Part shown: positions 1-8,900 of the stretch, one piece after another
How positions within the stretch are numbered: position 1 is the first letter of the stretch
How the letters are laid out: each line of letters begins with the position of its first letter
The notes under the pieces: model-generated
The model's database searches: none
Told to the model about the DNA's origin: nothing
Seen by the model: only the letters and a program-made list of their open reading frames with translations
Translations under genes and position numbers: made by a program
Source: Microbacterium sp. MYb72
GTDB lineage: Bacteria; Actinomycetota; Actinomycetes; Actinomycetales; Microbacteriaceae
Reading direction: 5' to 3'
NCBI RefSeq assembly: GCF_002979415.1
Contig: NZ_PCOT01000008.1
Location: 1-64,000, forward strand
DNA length: 64,000 bases

Positions 1-46
1 CGCTGCCTGGCTTCCGTCCAGTCGGCGCGGTGTGGCTCACGGACAT
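1..46 (-). CDS. Possible N-terminus of ParA (partial, runs off the window)
   Basis: A minus-strand ATG at 44-46 opens a frame reading MSVSHTAPTGRKPGS that leaves the window at base 1. In actinobacteria parA follows rsmG in this orientation and the parS sites lie between them, so a chromosome-partition ATPase is expected here. Only 15 residues are visible, none belongs to the Walker motifs, and the upstream Shine-Dalgarno is weak. The call rests on gene order rather than on the protein sequence. Confidence 0.3.
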   Translation of the reverse strand, partial: MSVSHTAPTGRKPGS

Positions 47-61
47 ATGTCGCGCTCGGAG

Positions 62-77
62 TGTTTCACGTGAAACA
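62..77. promoter_or_regulatory. parS centromere site (ParB binding)
   Basis: TGTTTCACGTGAAACA is a perfect 16-bp palindrome identical to the consensus bacterial parS site. ParB loads here and spreads to organise origin segregation. It lies about 3.9 kb from dnaA. Confidence 0.95.
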
Positions 78-552
78 TCTAGGGGTATCCCCCCCACACC
101 ACGGAGGCCTCTTCCGCACCGCGGGGACCACTTCCTCGAGCAACGCGGAGCAATCTGTCCCGGGAGCATCACCCGAAACCAAGACTCGTGCGTCAGGACC
201 GGCGCTATCCGCCGAGCGCGCGAGTCCCAGTGACAGCGATCTCCGGTGTCAACATCTCAGGGCGCAGCTCACGTCGAACCGCAGCGAGAATGTTCCGGAA
301 GACGTATTCCTGGGAAGATTCACACCGACGCAAGAGCTGCCCCAGCTCAGCGGCCCACAGCGCAACGGGGACGCGCAGCCATCCATCGCACTCGAACGCA
401 GCGCGAAGTGACCGTCGCGAGCTTCGAAAGACGATGCCGACTCGCCCTGTCCCGGTATCCATCGCAAGTACCTAGGCAGTCAAAGCACGTGAAGAGCAGG
501 CGCAGTCCGCGGTTCCGCCACCGACAAGAACCGCAGCTCTCATCCACATCGA

Positions 553-568
553 TGTTTCACGTGAAACA
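553..568. promoter_or_regulatory. parS centromere site (second copy)
   Basis: TGTTTCACGTGAAACA, a second perfect parS palindrome, 491 bases from the first and just beyond the stop codon of rsmG. Paired parS sites next to the origin are usual in actinobacteria. Confidence 0.95.
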
Positions 569-578
569 CCAACCCTGG

Positions 579-1202
579 TCAGCGGACGCGAGCTCGAACG
601 ACTCGGGTGGTCTCGGTGAGAACGCCCTCACCGAGGACCTCAACGCGTACATCTGCGAGGCGGAACTTCTTGATCTGCTTCTGCGCCGCGTCGATCTCGT
701 TCGCGGCGTTGAGCCCCTTGAGGAGAGTGAGCTCTCCTCCGTCACGCACCAGGGGTGCAGTCAGCGGGATCAACGTTCGCAACGCGCTGACCGCGCGGGC
801 GGTGACGACGTCGAAACCCTCTGGGCGGCGCACGTCCTCGGCGCGAGCGCGGAGCACCTCCACGTTCGAGAGGCCCAATGACGACACCTGCTCGTTGAGC
901 CAGGTCACGCGACGCTCCATCGGCTCGATGAGCGTCCACTGCACATCCGGACGGGCGATCGCGAGAACCACACCGGGCAGGCCGGCGCCGGATCCGATGT
1001 CCGCAACCGAACCGTGGAACAACGGAGCGGCGATCACACTGTTGAGAATGTGCCTGGTCCAGAGGCGGGGGAGCTCGAGTGGACCGATCAGGCCCCGCTC
1101 CTCTCCCTCACGCACAAGGGCATCGGTGAAGGAACGGGCCACATCGATGCGATCGCCGAACAGCTCGGCCGCGATCGCGGGCTCGACCTCGACGTCTCTC
1201 AT
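579..1202 (-). CDS. rsmG: 16S rRNA (guanine(527)-N7)-methyltransferase RsmG (GidB)
   Basis: 207-residue SAM-dependent methyltransferase that modifies G527 of 16S rRNA. The SAM-binding motif VADIGSGAGLPG is present, followed by the acidic LIEP strand end and the FDVVTARA motif typical of GidB. I chose the ATG at 1200-1202 (MRDVEVEPAIA) because the longer open frame upstream to 1394 reads through low-complexity sequence antisense to jag and has no family similarity. Length matches the family (about 205-240). It follows jag with a 28-base gap and is probably cotranscribed with yidC and jag. Confidence 0.95.
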   Translation of the reverse strand: MRDVEVEPAIAAELFGDRIDVARSFTDALVREGEERGLIGPLELPRLWTRHILNSVIAAPLFHGSVADIGSGAGLPGVVLAIARPDVQWTLIEPMERRVTWLNEQVSSLGLSNVEVLRARAEDVRRPEGFDVVTARAVSALRTLIPLTAPLVRDGGELTLLKGLNAANEIDAAQKQIKKFRLADVRVEVLGEGVLTETTRVVRARVR

Positions 1203-1230
1203 GACTGGACTCGCAGAATCACGTGAGGTC

Positions 1231-1722
1231 TCAGCGACGACGCAGTACGGTGTGGCGATCCGCGCCCTCACCGTACGACTCCGAGACAAGGCCCTGATCA
1301 GCGGCAATATCGTGGACGAGCTTGCGCTCGTAGCTGGACATCGCCGGCAGGGAGGCCTGTGATGCCCCATCGTCCAGCTTGGCGGCGGCGGCATTCACGA
1401 GCGTCTCGAGCTGACGACGACGCGTGTCGCGCGAACCGCCGATGTCGAGGATGAGGCGCGAGAATGCACCGGTCTTGTTCTGCACGGCCAGGCGAGTCAG
1501 CTCCTGTAGAGCCTGCACGGTGTCGGGTGCCGAGAGCAGCGACAGTCCATCGCCCTCCGCCTCGACCGACACATAGGCGCGGCCCTGACGAACGTCGAGG
1601 TTCAGATCACCGTCGATGTCGGCGATGTCCAACAGCTCCTCGAGGTAGTCGGCAGCGACGTCGCCCTCGTTCTCCAGCTGAGCGACGGTCGGCTCGACCG
1701 CCTCGGTCAGGTTCTCGCTCAT
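1231..1722 (-). CDS. jag: Jag/KhpB family RNA-binding protein (KH and R3H domains)
   Basis: 163 residues. The N-terminal acidic segment leads into a KH-like region (about 30-95), and the C-terminal R3H region (about 98-163) contains RDTRRRQLETLV and PMSSYERKLVH-like sequence (seen as PAMSSYERKLVH), the usual R3H signature. Family members bind RNA and are linked to cell-envelope and division control. The start overlaps the end of yidC by four bases (1719-1722), indicating translational coupling. This protein lacks the long Jag-N domain found in Firmicutes, which is normal for actinobacterial homologues. Confidence 0.9.
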   Translation of the reverse strand: MSENLTEAVEPTVAQLENEGDVAADYLEELLDIADIDGDLNLDVRQGRAYVSVEAEGDGLSLLSAPDTVQALQELTRLAVQNKTGAFSRLILDIGGSRDTRRRQLETLVNAAAAKLDDGASQASLPAMSSYERKLVHDIAADQGLVSESYGEGADRHTVLRRR

Positions 1723-2798
1723 GCGCCGGATCCCTTCTTCTTCGCACGCTTCTTGCCCACGGGCTGCTGCCTCTTCGGGGCCTCGGCCTTGGCCTTCTCG
1801 ACCTCTTCGACGAGACGCTGCTGCTCCGCCTCGAACACTGCCATGGGAACGACCTTGCCGGAGGAGTCGATCGCCTTGCCCTTGCGGGCCAGTCGCTCCT
1901 CGCGGGCCTTCGCCGCTTCAGAACCGGGCGTCGGCATCTCACGGATGACCAGGAACTGCTGACCCATCGTCCACAGGTTCGAGATGAACCAGTACACGAC
2001 GACGCCGAGCGGGAAGAAGACACCCGAGAAGATGAAGCCCAGCGGCAGGATGTAGAGCATGATCTTCTGCATCTGGTACGCCTGGCCGGTCTTGGCCTCG
2101 GGCGACAGGTTCTTCGAGATGATCTGCAGCTGAGTGAAGAACTGCGAGCCGATCATGAGCACGACGAGCGTGACCAGGATGATGATCGCCGTGGTGTTCT
2201 GCTTCTCCCACGCGTTGCCGAGAGTCTCGTGCAGAGACGCGACGCCGAAGAGCTTGGCGTCGTAGAACTCCTTCGTCAGCTCCGGGCTGAGGAGACCGAC
2301 ACCACCCAGACCGGCCTCGGCGTGCTTCTTGACGTCGCTCAGCACCGAGTACAGCGAGAAGAACACCGGCATCTGCACGAGGAGCGGAAGACAGCTCGAC
2401 ATCGGCGTCGTGCCGTGCTTCTTGTACAGGGCCATGGTCTCGCGGCTCATCGCCTCGCGGCTGAGCTGGTCCTTCTTGCCGCGATACTTCTCCTGCACTT
2501 TTCGCAGTTCAGGAGCGATTTCCATCATCTTTCGCTGGCTCTTGATCTGCTTCACGAAGAGCGGGATCAGAGCAGCGCGGACGACGATCACGAGTCCGAC
2601 GATCGACAGCACCCAGGTCAGACCGGATGCCGCGGGGAGTCCGACGGTCGTGAGGAGCCAGTGCCAGGCGACGAGCACGAGCTCGACGAGCCACTTCAGC
2701 GGCCAGAGGATCGTGCCGAGCAGGTCGAAGCCGCCGGACGCAGCTCCTGACGGAGACGGCGACGGCGTGGCCGCAGCGAGCAGGAGGTCAAGACCCAC
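1719..2798 (-). CDS. yidC: Membrane protein insertase YidC/Oxa1
   Basis: 359-residue integral membrane insertase. It starts with a short hydrophobic N-terminus and then carries the conserved YidC core: the transmembrane arginine in VVRAALIPLFVKQIKSQ, the cytoplasmic coiled-coil hairpin (about 105-140), the CLPLLVQMPVFFSLY segment and the late transmembrane pair ending FPLGVVVYWFISNLW. The basic C-terminal tail (KKRAKKKGSGA) is typical for ribosome contact. It lacks the large periplasmic domain of proteobacterial YidC, as expected for Gram-positives. It lies three bases after yidD and overlaps jag, so it is part of one operon with rnpA and yidD. Confidence 0.95.
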   Translation of the reverse strand: MGLDLLLAAATPSPSPSGAASGGFDLLGTILWPLKWLVELVLVAWHWLLTTVGLPAASGLTWVLSIVGLVIVVRAALIPLFVKQIKSQRKMMEIAPELRKVQEKYRGKKDQLSREAMSRETMALYKKHGTTPMSSCLPLLVQMPVFFSLYSVLSDVKKHAEAGLGGVGLLSPELTKEFYDAKLFGVASLHETLGNAWEKQNTTAIIILVTLVVLMIGSQFFTQLQIISKNLSPEAKTGQAYQMQKIMLYILPLGFIFSGVFFPLGVVVYWFISNLWTMGQQFLVIREMPTPGSEAAKAREERLARKGKAIDSSGKVVPMAVFEAEQQRLVEEVEKAKAEAPKRQQPVGKKRAKKKGSGA

Positions 2799-2801
2799 TG
2801 T

Positions 2802-3152
2802 TCAGTCCTTTCGGGCAGGGACGACGAAACCGTGTGAAGTCAGGTCGTAGCGGAAGTGTTCATGCGGACGAACGTCGTCGACGCCGCCGCGAGTCCAGGG
2901 ATTGCAGCGGAGGATGCGCCATGCCGAGAGCAGCGTTCCCCGCGCGGCGCCGTGCTGTTGCACCGCACCTACAGCGTAGGCGGAACAGGAGGGGTAGTAC
3001 GCGCACACGTCGCCGTACATCGGTGAGATCACCCTGCGGTATCCGGTGAGGAACCCGAGCACGAGGTTCCGAGGGATCAACGGGATGCCGCGGATCAGGT
3101 CATGCGCATCGAAGTGCGCCGATCCGATCGACGAGGCGGGAAGCGCGCTCAT
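2802..3152 (-). CDS. yidD: Membrane protein insertion efficiency factor YidD
   Basis: 116 residues. The core YRRVISPMYGDVCAYYPSCSAYAVGAVQQHG matches the YidD family (Cys-rich motif, here C-x6-C, plus RCNPWTRGGVDDV near the end); quoted in parts, the key residues are the YYPSCS cysteine and the CNPW motif. YidD helps membrane insertion together with YidC, its downstream neighbour. The start overlaps the end of rnpA by four bases. An N-terminal stretch of about 25 residues precedes the conserved core and could be trimmed if a later start is used. Confidence 0.9.
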   Translation of the reverse strand: MSALPASSIGSAHFDAHDLIRGIPLIPRNLVLGFLTGYRRVISPMYGDVCAYYPSCSAYAVGAVQQHGAARGTLLSAWRILRCNPWTRGGVDDVRPHEHFRYDLTSHGFVVPARKD

Positions 3153-3493
3153 GCCGTCACCCGGTTCAGGCGTCCGAGACAGCGGTTCACTTCGGTGCTG
3201 AGCTCCGCGTAGCTCGCCGTCGCGGATGCAGGAAGGGCACGGATGACGACATCCGTGCCCTCTGGAACCAGCGGCAGGGCCTCAGCGCAGACTGCTTTGA
3301 GTCTGCGCCGGACGGTGTTGCGCACCACGGCGCCACCCACCTGCTTGCTGATGATGAATCCGAACCTCGCGGCTCTGCTCTCGCCCGTCGACAACATGGA
3401 CGTCACGACGCGGGACCCGCCACAACGGGATCCGCGTCGAACGACCAGTCGATAGTCGCTCCCGCGGGTCAACCGAAAGGGGCGGGCGAGCAC
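3149..3493 (-). CDS. rnpA: Ribonuclease P protein component RnpA
   Basis: 114-residue basic protein that partners the RNase P RNA in tRNA 5' maturation. The central motif is divergent but recognisable: FGFIISKQVGGAVVRNTVRRRLK carries the RN-x-x-RRRL RNA-binding core. The N-terminus MLARPFRLTRGSDY is also typical. It lies between rpmH (six-base gap) and yidD (four-base overlap), the universal order. Confidence 0.95.
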   Translation of the reverse strand: MLARPFRLTRGSDYRLVVRRGSRCGGSRVVTSMLSTGESRAARFGFIISKQVGGAVVRNTVRRRLKAVCAEALPLVPEGTDVVIRALPASATASYAELSTEVNRCLGRLNRVTA

Positions 3494-3499
3494 AGCGGG

Positions 3500-3637
3500 T
3501 TACGCGGAGAGCTCGACGCGGCCCTTCCCGCGGCGAGCCGACAGGATCGCGCGGCCGGCACGGGTGCGCATGCGGGCACGGAAACCGTGCTTCTTGGCGC
3601 GGCGGCGGTTGTTGGGCTGGAAGGTGCGCTTGCTCAT
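3500..3637 (-). CDS. rpmH: 50S ribosomal protein L34
   Basis: 45 residues read from the ATG at 3635-3637 to the TAA at 3500-3502. The sequence begins [18 protein letters not shown] and continues with the basic [18 protein letters not shown] core, a textbook L34. It opens the rnpA-yidD-yidC-jag operon and is divergent from dnaA across the first oriC segment. Confidence 0.97.
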   Translation of the reverse strand: MSKRTFQPNNRRRAKKHGFRARMRTRAGRAILSARRGKGRVELSA

Positions 3638-3955
3638 GGGATCACTCCGGGAATGCTGTCACCGGAACCATTTCGACCGGAGACATAGGGAACTGCCGTT
3701 CAGGCATAAGTCAACCGACTAAGGGTACGTCTTGACGGCGCGCAGAGCAAATCTGCGCGCTCAGAGGCCAAGGTGCGACCACGATCCGCACAGCTATTAT
3801 CCACAACCTGTGCGTCCTCGCGAGACGCAACACGCCCGCGGATTTTCAAGGGCAGGTTGCCGTTCTCAGCCCAGGTGACTACCGTGGCATCCGAAGTTAT
3901 CCACAGGGGGGACGCGATTCCGAGCATCCCTCCTCGATCCCCTGCCCGGAGCGTC
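3638..3955. other. rpmH-dnaA intergenic region with DnaA boxes (oriC part 1, dnaA promoter)
   Basis: 318 bases between divergent rpmH and dnaA. Two perfect DnaA boxes, TTATCCACA, lie at 3797-3805 and 3897-3905, same orientation and exactly 100 bases apart. They probably mediate dnaA autoregulation and contribute to the origin. A longer open frame extends dnaA upstream to 3773 but crosses both boxes and lacks family similarity. Confidence 0.85.
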
Positions 3956-5347
3956 ATGTCCTCACCTGCCCAGCCCGACGTTCCGATCTGGACCACGGTG
4001 CAGGATCTGCTGGAGGCGGACGACCGGGTCACGCCGCAGCTGCAGGGATTCCTCAGCCTCGCCGTGCCGGCGGGCGTCATGGCCGCGACCCTCTATCTCG
4101 AGGTGCCCAACGACCTCACCGCCGCCCAGATCAACAAGCGGCTGCGGCTGCCGATCATGGAAGCCCTCGCCCATGTCGGCGAGGACGTCACCTCGTATCG
4201 CGTCGTGGTGAACCATGAGCTCGCCGAGCAGCCGACGGCACCCATCGCGGTCCCCGACTACGGGCGTCAGGAGTCTCAGCGCCCTGAGTCGCCGATGGAG
4301 CAGCCCACCCCGCTCCGCCACGAATCGCGCCTGAACCCGAAGTACACCTTCGACAACTTCGTGATCGGCCAGTCCAACCGCTTCGCCCATGCCGCAGCGG
4401 TCGCTGTCGCGGAGGCTCCGGCCAAGGCCTACAACCCGCTCTTCATCTATGGGGACTCCGGGCTCGGCAAGACCCACCTCCTCCACGCGATCGGCGACTA
4501 CGCGCAGTCCCTCTACGCCGGGGTGAAGGTGAGATACGTCTCCAGCGAGGAGTTCACGAACGACTTCATCAACTCGATCGCGAACAACCGCGGAGCCGCG
4601 TTCCAGGCGCGCTACCGCGAGGTCGACATCCTCCTCATCGACGACATCCAGTTCCTGCAGGGTCGCGCCGAGACCCAGGAGGCGTTCTTCCACACCTTCA
4701 ACACGCTGCACGACCACAACAAGCAGGTCGTGATCACCAGCGATGTGGCGCCCAAGCTCCTCACGGGCTTCGAGGACCGGATGCGGAGCCGCTTCGAGTG
4801 GGGTCTCATCACCGACGTGCAGGCCCCCGACCTGGAGACGCGCATCGCGATCCTGCGCAAGAAGGCGCAGAGCGAGTCCCTCCACATCCCCGACGAGGTC
4901 CTCGAGTACATCGCGACCGTCGTCTCCTCCAACATCCGCGAGCTGGAGGGCGCACTCATCCGCGTCTCGGCGTTCGCGAGCCTCAACCGCTCGGCGCTCG
5001 ACATCTCCCTCGCCCAGACCGTGCTGCGCGACATCGTGGACACGGCGGAGGACAACGTCATCTCGCCGACCGACATCATCACGGCCACCGCGCAGTACTT
5101 CAAGCTCACCGTCGATGACCTCTACGGGTCGAGTCGATCGCAGCAGATCGCGACCGCACGGCAGATCGCCATGTATCTGTGCCGTGAGCGCACGAGCCTC
5201 TCGCTCCCGAAGATCGGGCAGCTGTTCGGCAACCGCGACCACACCACCGTCATGTACGCGTACAAGAAGATCAGCGAGCTCATGAAGGAGCGGCGCTCGA
5301 TCTACAACCAGGTGACGGAGATCACCACGCAGCTCGGCCGCCGCTGA
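3956..5347 (+). CDS. dnaA: Chromosomal replication initiator protein DnaA
   Basis: 463-residue AAA+ initiator. Domain I opens with DVPIWTTVQDLL; a short linker (about 95-125) leads to domain III with YTFDNFVIG, Walker A GDSGLGKTHLLH, Walker B ILLIDDIQFLQG and the sensor region. Domain IV carries the DNA-binding signature FGNRDHTTVMYAY. The ATG at 3956 (MSSPAQPD) is preferred to the in-frame start at 3773 because homologues begin near this point and the extra 61 residues would read through the upstream DnaA boxes. The linker is short, as is common in Microbacteriaceae. Confidence 0.97.
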   Translation: MSSPAQPDVPIWTTVQDLLEADDRVTPQLQGFLSLAVPAGVMAATLYLEVPNDLTAAQINKRLRLPIMEALAHVGEDVTSYRVVVNHELAEQPTAPIAVPDYGRQESQRPESPMEQPTPLRHESRLNPKYTFDNFVIGQSNRFAHAAAVAVAEAPAKAYNPLFIYGDSGLGKTHLLHAIGDYAQSLYAGVKVRYVSSEEFTNDFINSIANNRGAAFQARYREVDILLIDDIQFLQGRAETQEAFFHTFNTLHDHNKQVVITSDVAPKLLTGFEDRMRSRFEWGLITDVQAPDLETRIAILRKKAQSESLHIPDEVLEYIATVVSSNIRELEGALIRVSAFASLNRSALDISLAQTVLRDIVDTAEDNVISPTDIITATAQYFKLTVDDLYGSSRSQQIATARQIAMYLCRERTSLSLPKIGQLFGNRDHTTVMYAYKKISELMKERRSIYNQVTEITTQLGRR

Positions 5348-5372
5348 CGGCCTCGACACACGTCTTCCGACG

Positions 5373-5417
5373 AAAAGGGGGACACGGCATCCGTTCGGAC
5401 GCTGTGTCCCCCTTTTT
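5373..5417 (+). terminator. Rho-independent terminator after dnaA
   Basis: A 13-bp stem (5373-5385 with 5404-5416; AAAAGGGGGACAC paired with GTGTCCCCCTTTT) ending in a T run, 26 bases after the dnaA stop. Confidence 0.9.
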
Positions 5418-5885
5418 GCCGACTTGACAGCCCTCTGAGCGATCGGATATCACGTTTTCACACATGTGGATAACTTGTGGATGAATCGTGTTTCGGTCGG
5501 GACGGATGTGGGGTTAACGGGAGAACCTGTGGATAACTACGGGAGTGTCCACAGGTCGACGGATGCTGCGAACCCGCGGATTCCTCAGGGATTCCACAAG
5601 TGACAAGCGTGTAGTTCCTTACTCGCGACTGCTTTCCACCGAGTTATCCACAGTATCCACAGCTGTTAACACCGTTAAGGAGTTAACCCGTCTTAAGCGC
5701 GATCCGATCACCAGACGGTGCGGAGAAGCCGCGGCGGCCCTTCGAATCACAAGTCGTAGGGAAGTGTTCGACTGTGGGGCTAGCATGGGAAGCCCTGCAC
5801 CGGCAGGAGCGATCACGTCTTGTCATTCGACGACGATGTGGCTGTCAAGAACGACCGAGTCATCAAGAAACGACGAGGAGCACCC
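5418..5885. other. oriC: Replication origin oriC (dnaA-dnaN intergenic region)
   Basis: About 470 bases holding a cluster of DnaA boxes. On the minus strand: TTATCCACA at 5465-5473 and 5528-5536 and TCATCCACA at 5476-5484. On the plus strand: TTATCCACA at 5644-5652, GTATCCACA directly abutting at 5653-5661, and GTGTCCACA at 5545-5553. An AT-richer patch rich in GTTAAC/TTAA (5662-5700) follows the last box pair and is the best candidate unwinding element. The dnaN promoter must also lie here. No coding sequence is convincing; a frame opening at 5820 is in frame with dnaN but lacks its own ribosome site. Confidence 0.93.
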
Positions 5886-7028
5886 GTGAGGTTTCAGGTC
5901 AACCGCGATGTCTTCAGCGAGGCTGTCTCCTTCGTGGTCAAGCTGCTCCCGCAGCGCAACCCTCAGCCGATCCTCGCCGGTGTGCTGATCGAAGCCGACG
6001 GATCCGGTCTCACGCTCTCGGCGTTCGACTACGAAGCATCCGCCCGCACCACGATCGAGGCCACCGTCGACACGCCTGGCACGATCCTCGTGCACGGCCG
6101 ACTGCTCTCCGACATCGCCAGCCGTCTCCCGAACGCGCCGATCGAGATCGCCGTCGAGGACGACGGCGGGATCACCGTCAGCTGCGGTTCCGCACGATTC
6201 ACCCTCGCGGCCATGCCCGTCGAGGAGTACCCGTCGATCCCGGAAGTCTCCGGTTCCTCCGGTGTCGTGCCGGCCGACGACTTCGGCACCGCGATCTCGC
6301 AGGTCGGCTTCGCGGCATCCCGCGACGATGTCACCCCCGTCCTCACCGGTGTGCAGCTCGAGGTCTCGGGCCAGAGCCTCAGCCTCGTGGCCACCGACCG
6401 GTACCGCGTCTCCCTCCGCGACGTCCCGTGGGACGGAGCCGAGGTCGAGAGCACTGCGCTCGTCCCTGCTCGCACGCTCGTCGAGGTCGGCAAGACCTTC
6501 GGTCACGCCGGCACGATCCAGGTCGCGTTCTCCGGAGCGGGCGACCGCGAGATCATCGCCTTCACCGCGGGCAACAAGACCGTCACGTCGCTGCTGATCA
6601 AGGGCAACTTCCCGCCGGTCCGCCGCCTCTTCCCCGAGCAGACCGACCACTACGCCGTCGTCAACACCGCCGACCTCATCGAGGCCGTTCGTCGTGTGTC
6701 GCTCGTGCTCGATCGTGCCGCTCCGCTGCGCTTCACCTTCTCGAGCGAGAGCGTGACGATGGACGCGTCCGGCAGCGAGCACGCCAGGGCATCGGAGTCG
6801 GTCGACGCGATCCTGCACGGTGGCGACGAGGTCACCCTCGGGCTCAACCCGCAGTACCTCATCGAGGCGCTCGGCGCGGTGAAGAGCGAGTTCGTGCGGG
6901 TCACGTTCACGTCCAGCGACAACGCGAACAAGCTGAGCCCGGTGCTCATCACCAGCCAGACCTCGGTCGACCAGGCCGGACTCGACTCGTTCAAGTACCT
7001 GCTCCAGCCGAACCTCCTCCTGCGCTGA
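5886..7028 (+). CDS. dnaN: DNA polymerase III subunit beta (sliding clamp)
   Basis: 380 residues. I use the GTG at 5886 (MRFQVNRDVFSEAV) because AGGAG at 5876-5880 sits five bases upstream and homologues start with this sequence; an in-frame ATG at 5820 would add 22 residues not seen in the family. Three clamp repeats are recognisable, with LPQRNPQPILAG in domain I and DVTPVLTGVQLE in domain II. The C-terminal end LLQPNLLLR differs slightly from the usual M-P-x-R/L ending but keeps its position. Confidence 0.96.
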   Translation: MRFQVNRDVFSEAVSFVVKLLPQRNPQPILAGVLIEADGSGLTLSAFDYEASARTTIEATVDTPGTILVHGRLLSDIASRLPNAPIEIAVEDDGGITVSCGSARFTLAAMPVEEYPSIPEVSGSSGVVPADDFGTAISQVGFAASRDDVTPVLTGVQLEVSGQSLSLVATDRYRVSLRDVPWDGAEVESTALVPARTLVEVGKTFGHAGTIQVAFSGAGDREIIAFTAGNKTVTSLLIKGNFPPVRRLFPEQTDHYAVVNTADLIEAVRRVSLVLDRAAPLRFTFSSESVTMDASGSEHARASESVDAILHGGDEVTLGLNPQYLIEALGAVKSEFVRVTFTSSDNANKLSPVLITSQTSVDQAGLDSFKYLLQPNLLLR

Positions 7029-7246
7029 TCCGCAGCGGCATCACGCCTCGCCGAACGCTCGGATCAGGCGTCCTCAGGATCGTTCCTGACGACGGTTTTC
7101 CGGTCCCCGCGTGGCGGGCCCGGCCGAGAAGGCCGAAGATCACCTCTCAGACGGATCCTCCGCCACCCCGCGGAACCGTCCAGGGGCTCAACCGGGTGGA
7201 CAGCAGGCCGAGATCGACTGTCGGACCCGAAAGGTAGGCTGACTCC
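7029..7246. other. dnaN-recF intergenic region
   Basis: 218 bases without a gene. It must hold the recF promoter or read-through from dnaN, but I see no clear promoter, palindrome or repeat. Some actinobacteria carry gnd in this interval; it is absent here. Confidence 0.6.
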
Positions 7247-8410
7247 GTGATTGTGGAGCACCTGAGTCTGGTCGATTTCCGCAATTACGCGACCGCAGAA
7301 CTCACCCTCCACCGCGGACCGAACGTGCTCGTCGGCCGCAACGGACAGGGCAAGACGAATCTGGCCGAAGCGGTCGTGTTCCTGGCCACGCTCGGTTCGC
7401 ATCGGGTGTCGTCGGATGCGCCGATGGTGCGCGACGGCCAGGAGTTCGCGATCATCCGCGCCCGGCTCTCCCACGGAGAGCGCAAGGTCCTCGCCGAGGT
7501 CCAGCTGAACAGGCAGGGATCCAACAAGGCGCGCATCAACGGGTCGCCCTCGAAGACCAGCGAGCTGCCGCGGTACGCCCACGTGGTCCTGTTCGCTCCG
7601 GAGGATCTGCAGATCGTCCGCGGCGACCCCTCGTCGCGTCGACGATTCGCCGATCAGCTCCTCATCCAGCGCACACCCCGCATGTCCGCAGTGCTCGCCG
7701 ACTACGACCGCGTGCTCAAGCAGCGCACCGCACTGCTGAAATCGGCGCGGGCCCGTGGCATCCGCGGGGAGGCCCTCACGACCCTGGACGTCTGGGACGA
7801 CAAGCTGGTCTCCCTCGGTTCGGAGATCATCGTCGCGCGCCAGCGGCTCGCGACCGATCTGCAGCAGCCCGTGGCCGATGCGTATGCGGCGATCGCCGGC
7901 GCCGACCACCGTCCCCAGCTGGAATGGGCGCTCTCCGTGCGTGGAGGCGACCCCGAAGACGGGCAGGATGATGCCGTCACGGAGACCACTGGCGATATAT
8001 CGGAGATGTTCCGCGCGTCACTCGCGGCCAAGCGCACGCAGGAGCTCGATCGCGGACTCACCCTGACCGGACCGCATCGCGACGACCTCGTCCTCCGCGT
8101 CCGCGACCTTCCCGTCAAGGGCTACGCCTCGCACGGAGAGTCCTGGTCGGTCGCCCTCGCCCTGCGTCTCGCCTCGGCCGAGCTGCTCCGCAACGAATCG
8201 CCCGCCGGGGACCCCGTGCTGATCCTCGACGACGTGTTCGCCGAACTCGACGCCGATCGGCGTCAGCGGCTGGCCTCCCTCACGTCCGGCTACGAGCAGG
8301 TGGTGGTCACCGCGGCCGTGGAGGAGGATATCCCCGAGGTGCTGCACGCGCACGTGGTGCGCATCACCGCAGGGACCATCAGCGACGAGCGGGAGGAGAG
8401 CCATGACTGA
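7247..8410 (+). CDS. recF: DNA replication and repair protein RecF
   Basis: 387 residues from a GTG start. SMC-like ATPase that loads RecA at gaps. Walker A GRNGQGKTNLAEA (about 27-39), the signature region KGYASHGESWSVALALRLA, and Walker B PVLILDDVFAELD are all intact. The ARINGSP and LFAPEDLQIVRGDP motifs are RecF-specific. It overlaps the DUF721 gene by eight bases, implying coupling. Confidence 0.96.
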   Translation: MIVEHLSLVDFRNYATAELTLHRGPNVLVGRNGQGKTNLAEAVVFLATLGSHRVSSDAPMVRDGQEFAIIRARLSHGERKVLAEVQLNRQGSNKARINGSPSKTSELPRYAHVVLFAPEDLQIVRGDPSSRRRFADQLLIQRTPRMSAVLADYDRVLKQRTALLKSARARGIRGEALTTLDVWDDKLVSLGSEIIVARQRLATDLQQPVADAYAAIAGADHRPQLEWALSVRGGDPEDGQDDAVTETTGDISEMFRASLAAKRTQELDRGLTLTGPHRDDLVLRVRDLPVKGYASHGESWSVALALRLASAELLRNESPAGDPVLILDDVFAELDADRRQRLASLTSGYEQVVVTAAVEEDIPEVLHAHVVRITAGTISDEREESHD

Positions 8411-8900
8411 CATCGCCGCGGCATCCGACACTCCGGAGACCGTCGCCACCTACCTGCGGCTGCGGGGCCTCAAGCCCAGCTCGAAGAACTGGAAGCGCAA
8501 GCGGCGCATCGCGGACGACGACGAGAACGCGCCGTTCACGCCGGGTCGCGACCCCGGTTCGCTCGGCGCGGTGCTCGACAAGCTCACCCGTGACTCCGGC
8601 TGGCAGACGACCCTGGCCCGTGAGGACCTGGTGCTGCAGTGGGCCGAGCTCGCCGGTTCCGACACGGCCAAGCACTCCGAGCCGGTGTCTCTCGAGCGCG
8701 GGCTCCTCACCGTGAAGTGCGACTCGACGGCGTGGGCGAAGAACCTCCAGTACATGCGGGCGACCATCCTGACCGAGATCGGCAGGAGGTACCCGGATGC
8801 CGGCGTCCAGAACCTCCGCTTCATCGGACCGGACGTCCCCTCTTGGAAATGGGGTCCCAGAGCCGTTCCAGGGCGGGGTCCTCGCGATACCTACGGGTAG
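8403..8900 (+). CDS. DUF721 (DciA-like) protein
   Basis: 165 residues. The DUF721 domain (about 48-150) is evident from W-Q-x-x-LAREDLVLQWAELAG followed by SLERGLLTVKCDSTAWAKNL. The family includes DciA, which helps load the replicative helicase in bacteria without DnaC; whether this actinobacterial member does so is inferred from the family and from its place between recF and gyrB. The N-terminal 45 residues are basic. The start ATG lies inside the end of recF. Confidence 0.88.
   Translation: MTDIAAASDTPETVATYLRLRGLKPSSKNWKRKRRIADDDENAPFTPGRDPGSLGAVLDKLTRDSGWQTTLAREDLVLQWAELAGSDTAKHSEPVSLERGLLTVKCDSTAWAKNLQYMRATILTEIGRRYPDAGVQNLRFIGPDVPSWKWGPRAVPGRGPRDTYG

Larger units (their letters stand above)
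47..578. other. rsmG-parA intergenic region containing parS
   Basis: About 530 bases without a convincing gene. Small open frames exist on both strands, but none has a recognisable product or good initiation site. The only clear signals are the two parS palindromes at 62-77 and 553-568. The stretch between them shows nothing else I can support. Confidence 0.7.

Noticed and set aside
3773..3955. Extended N-terminus for DnaA
   Set aside because: Runs through two DnaA boxes and lacks family similarity; homologues start near MSSPAQPD.
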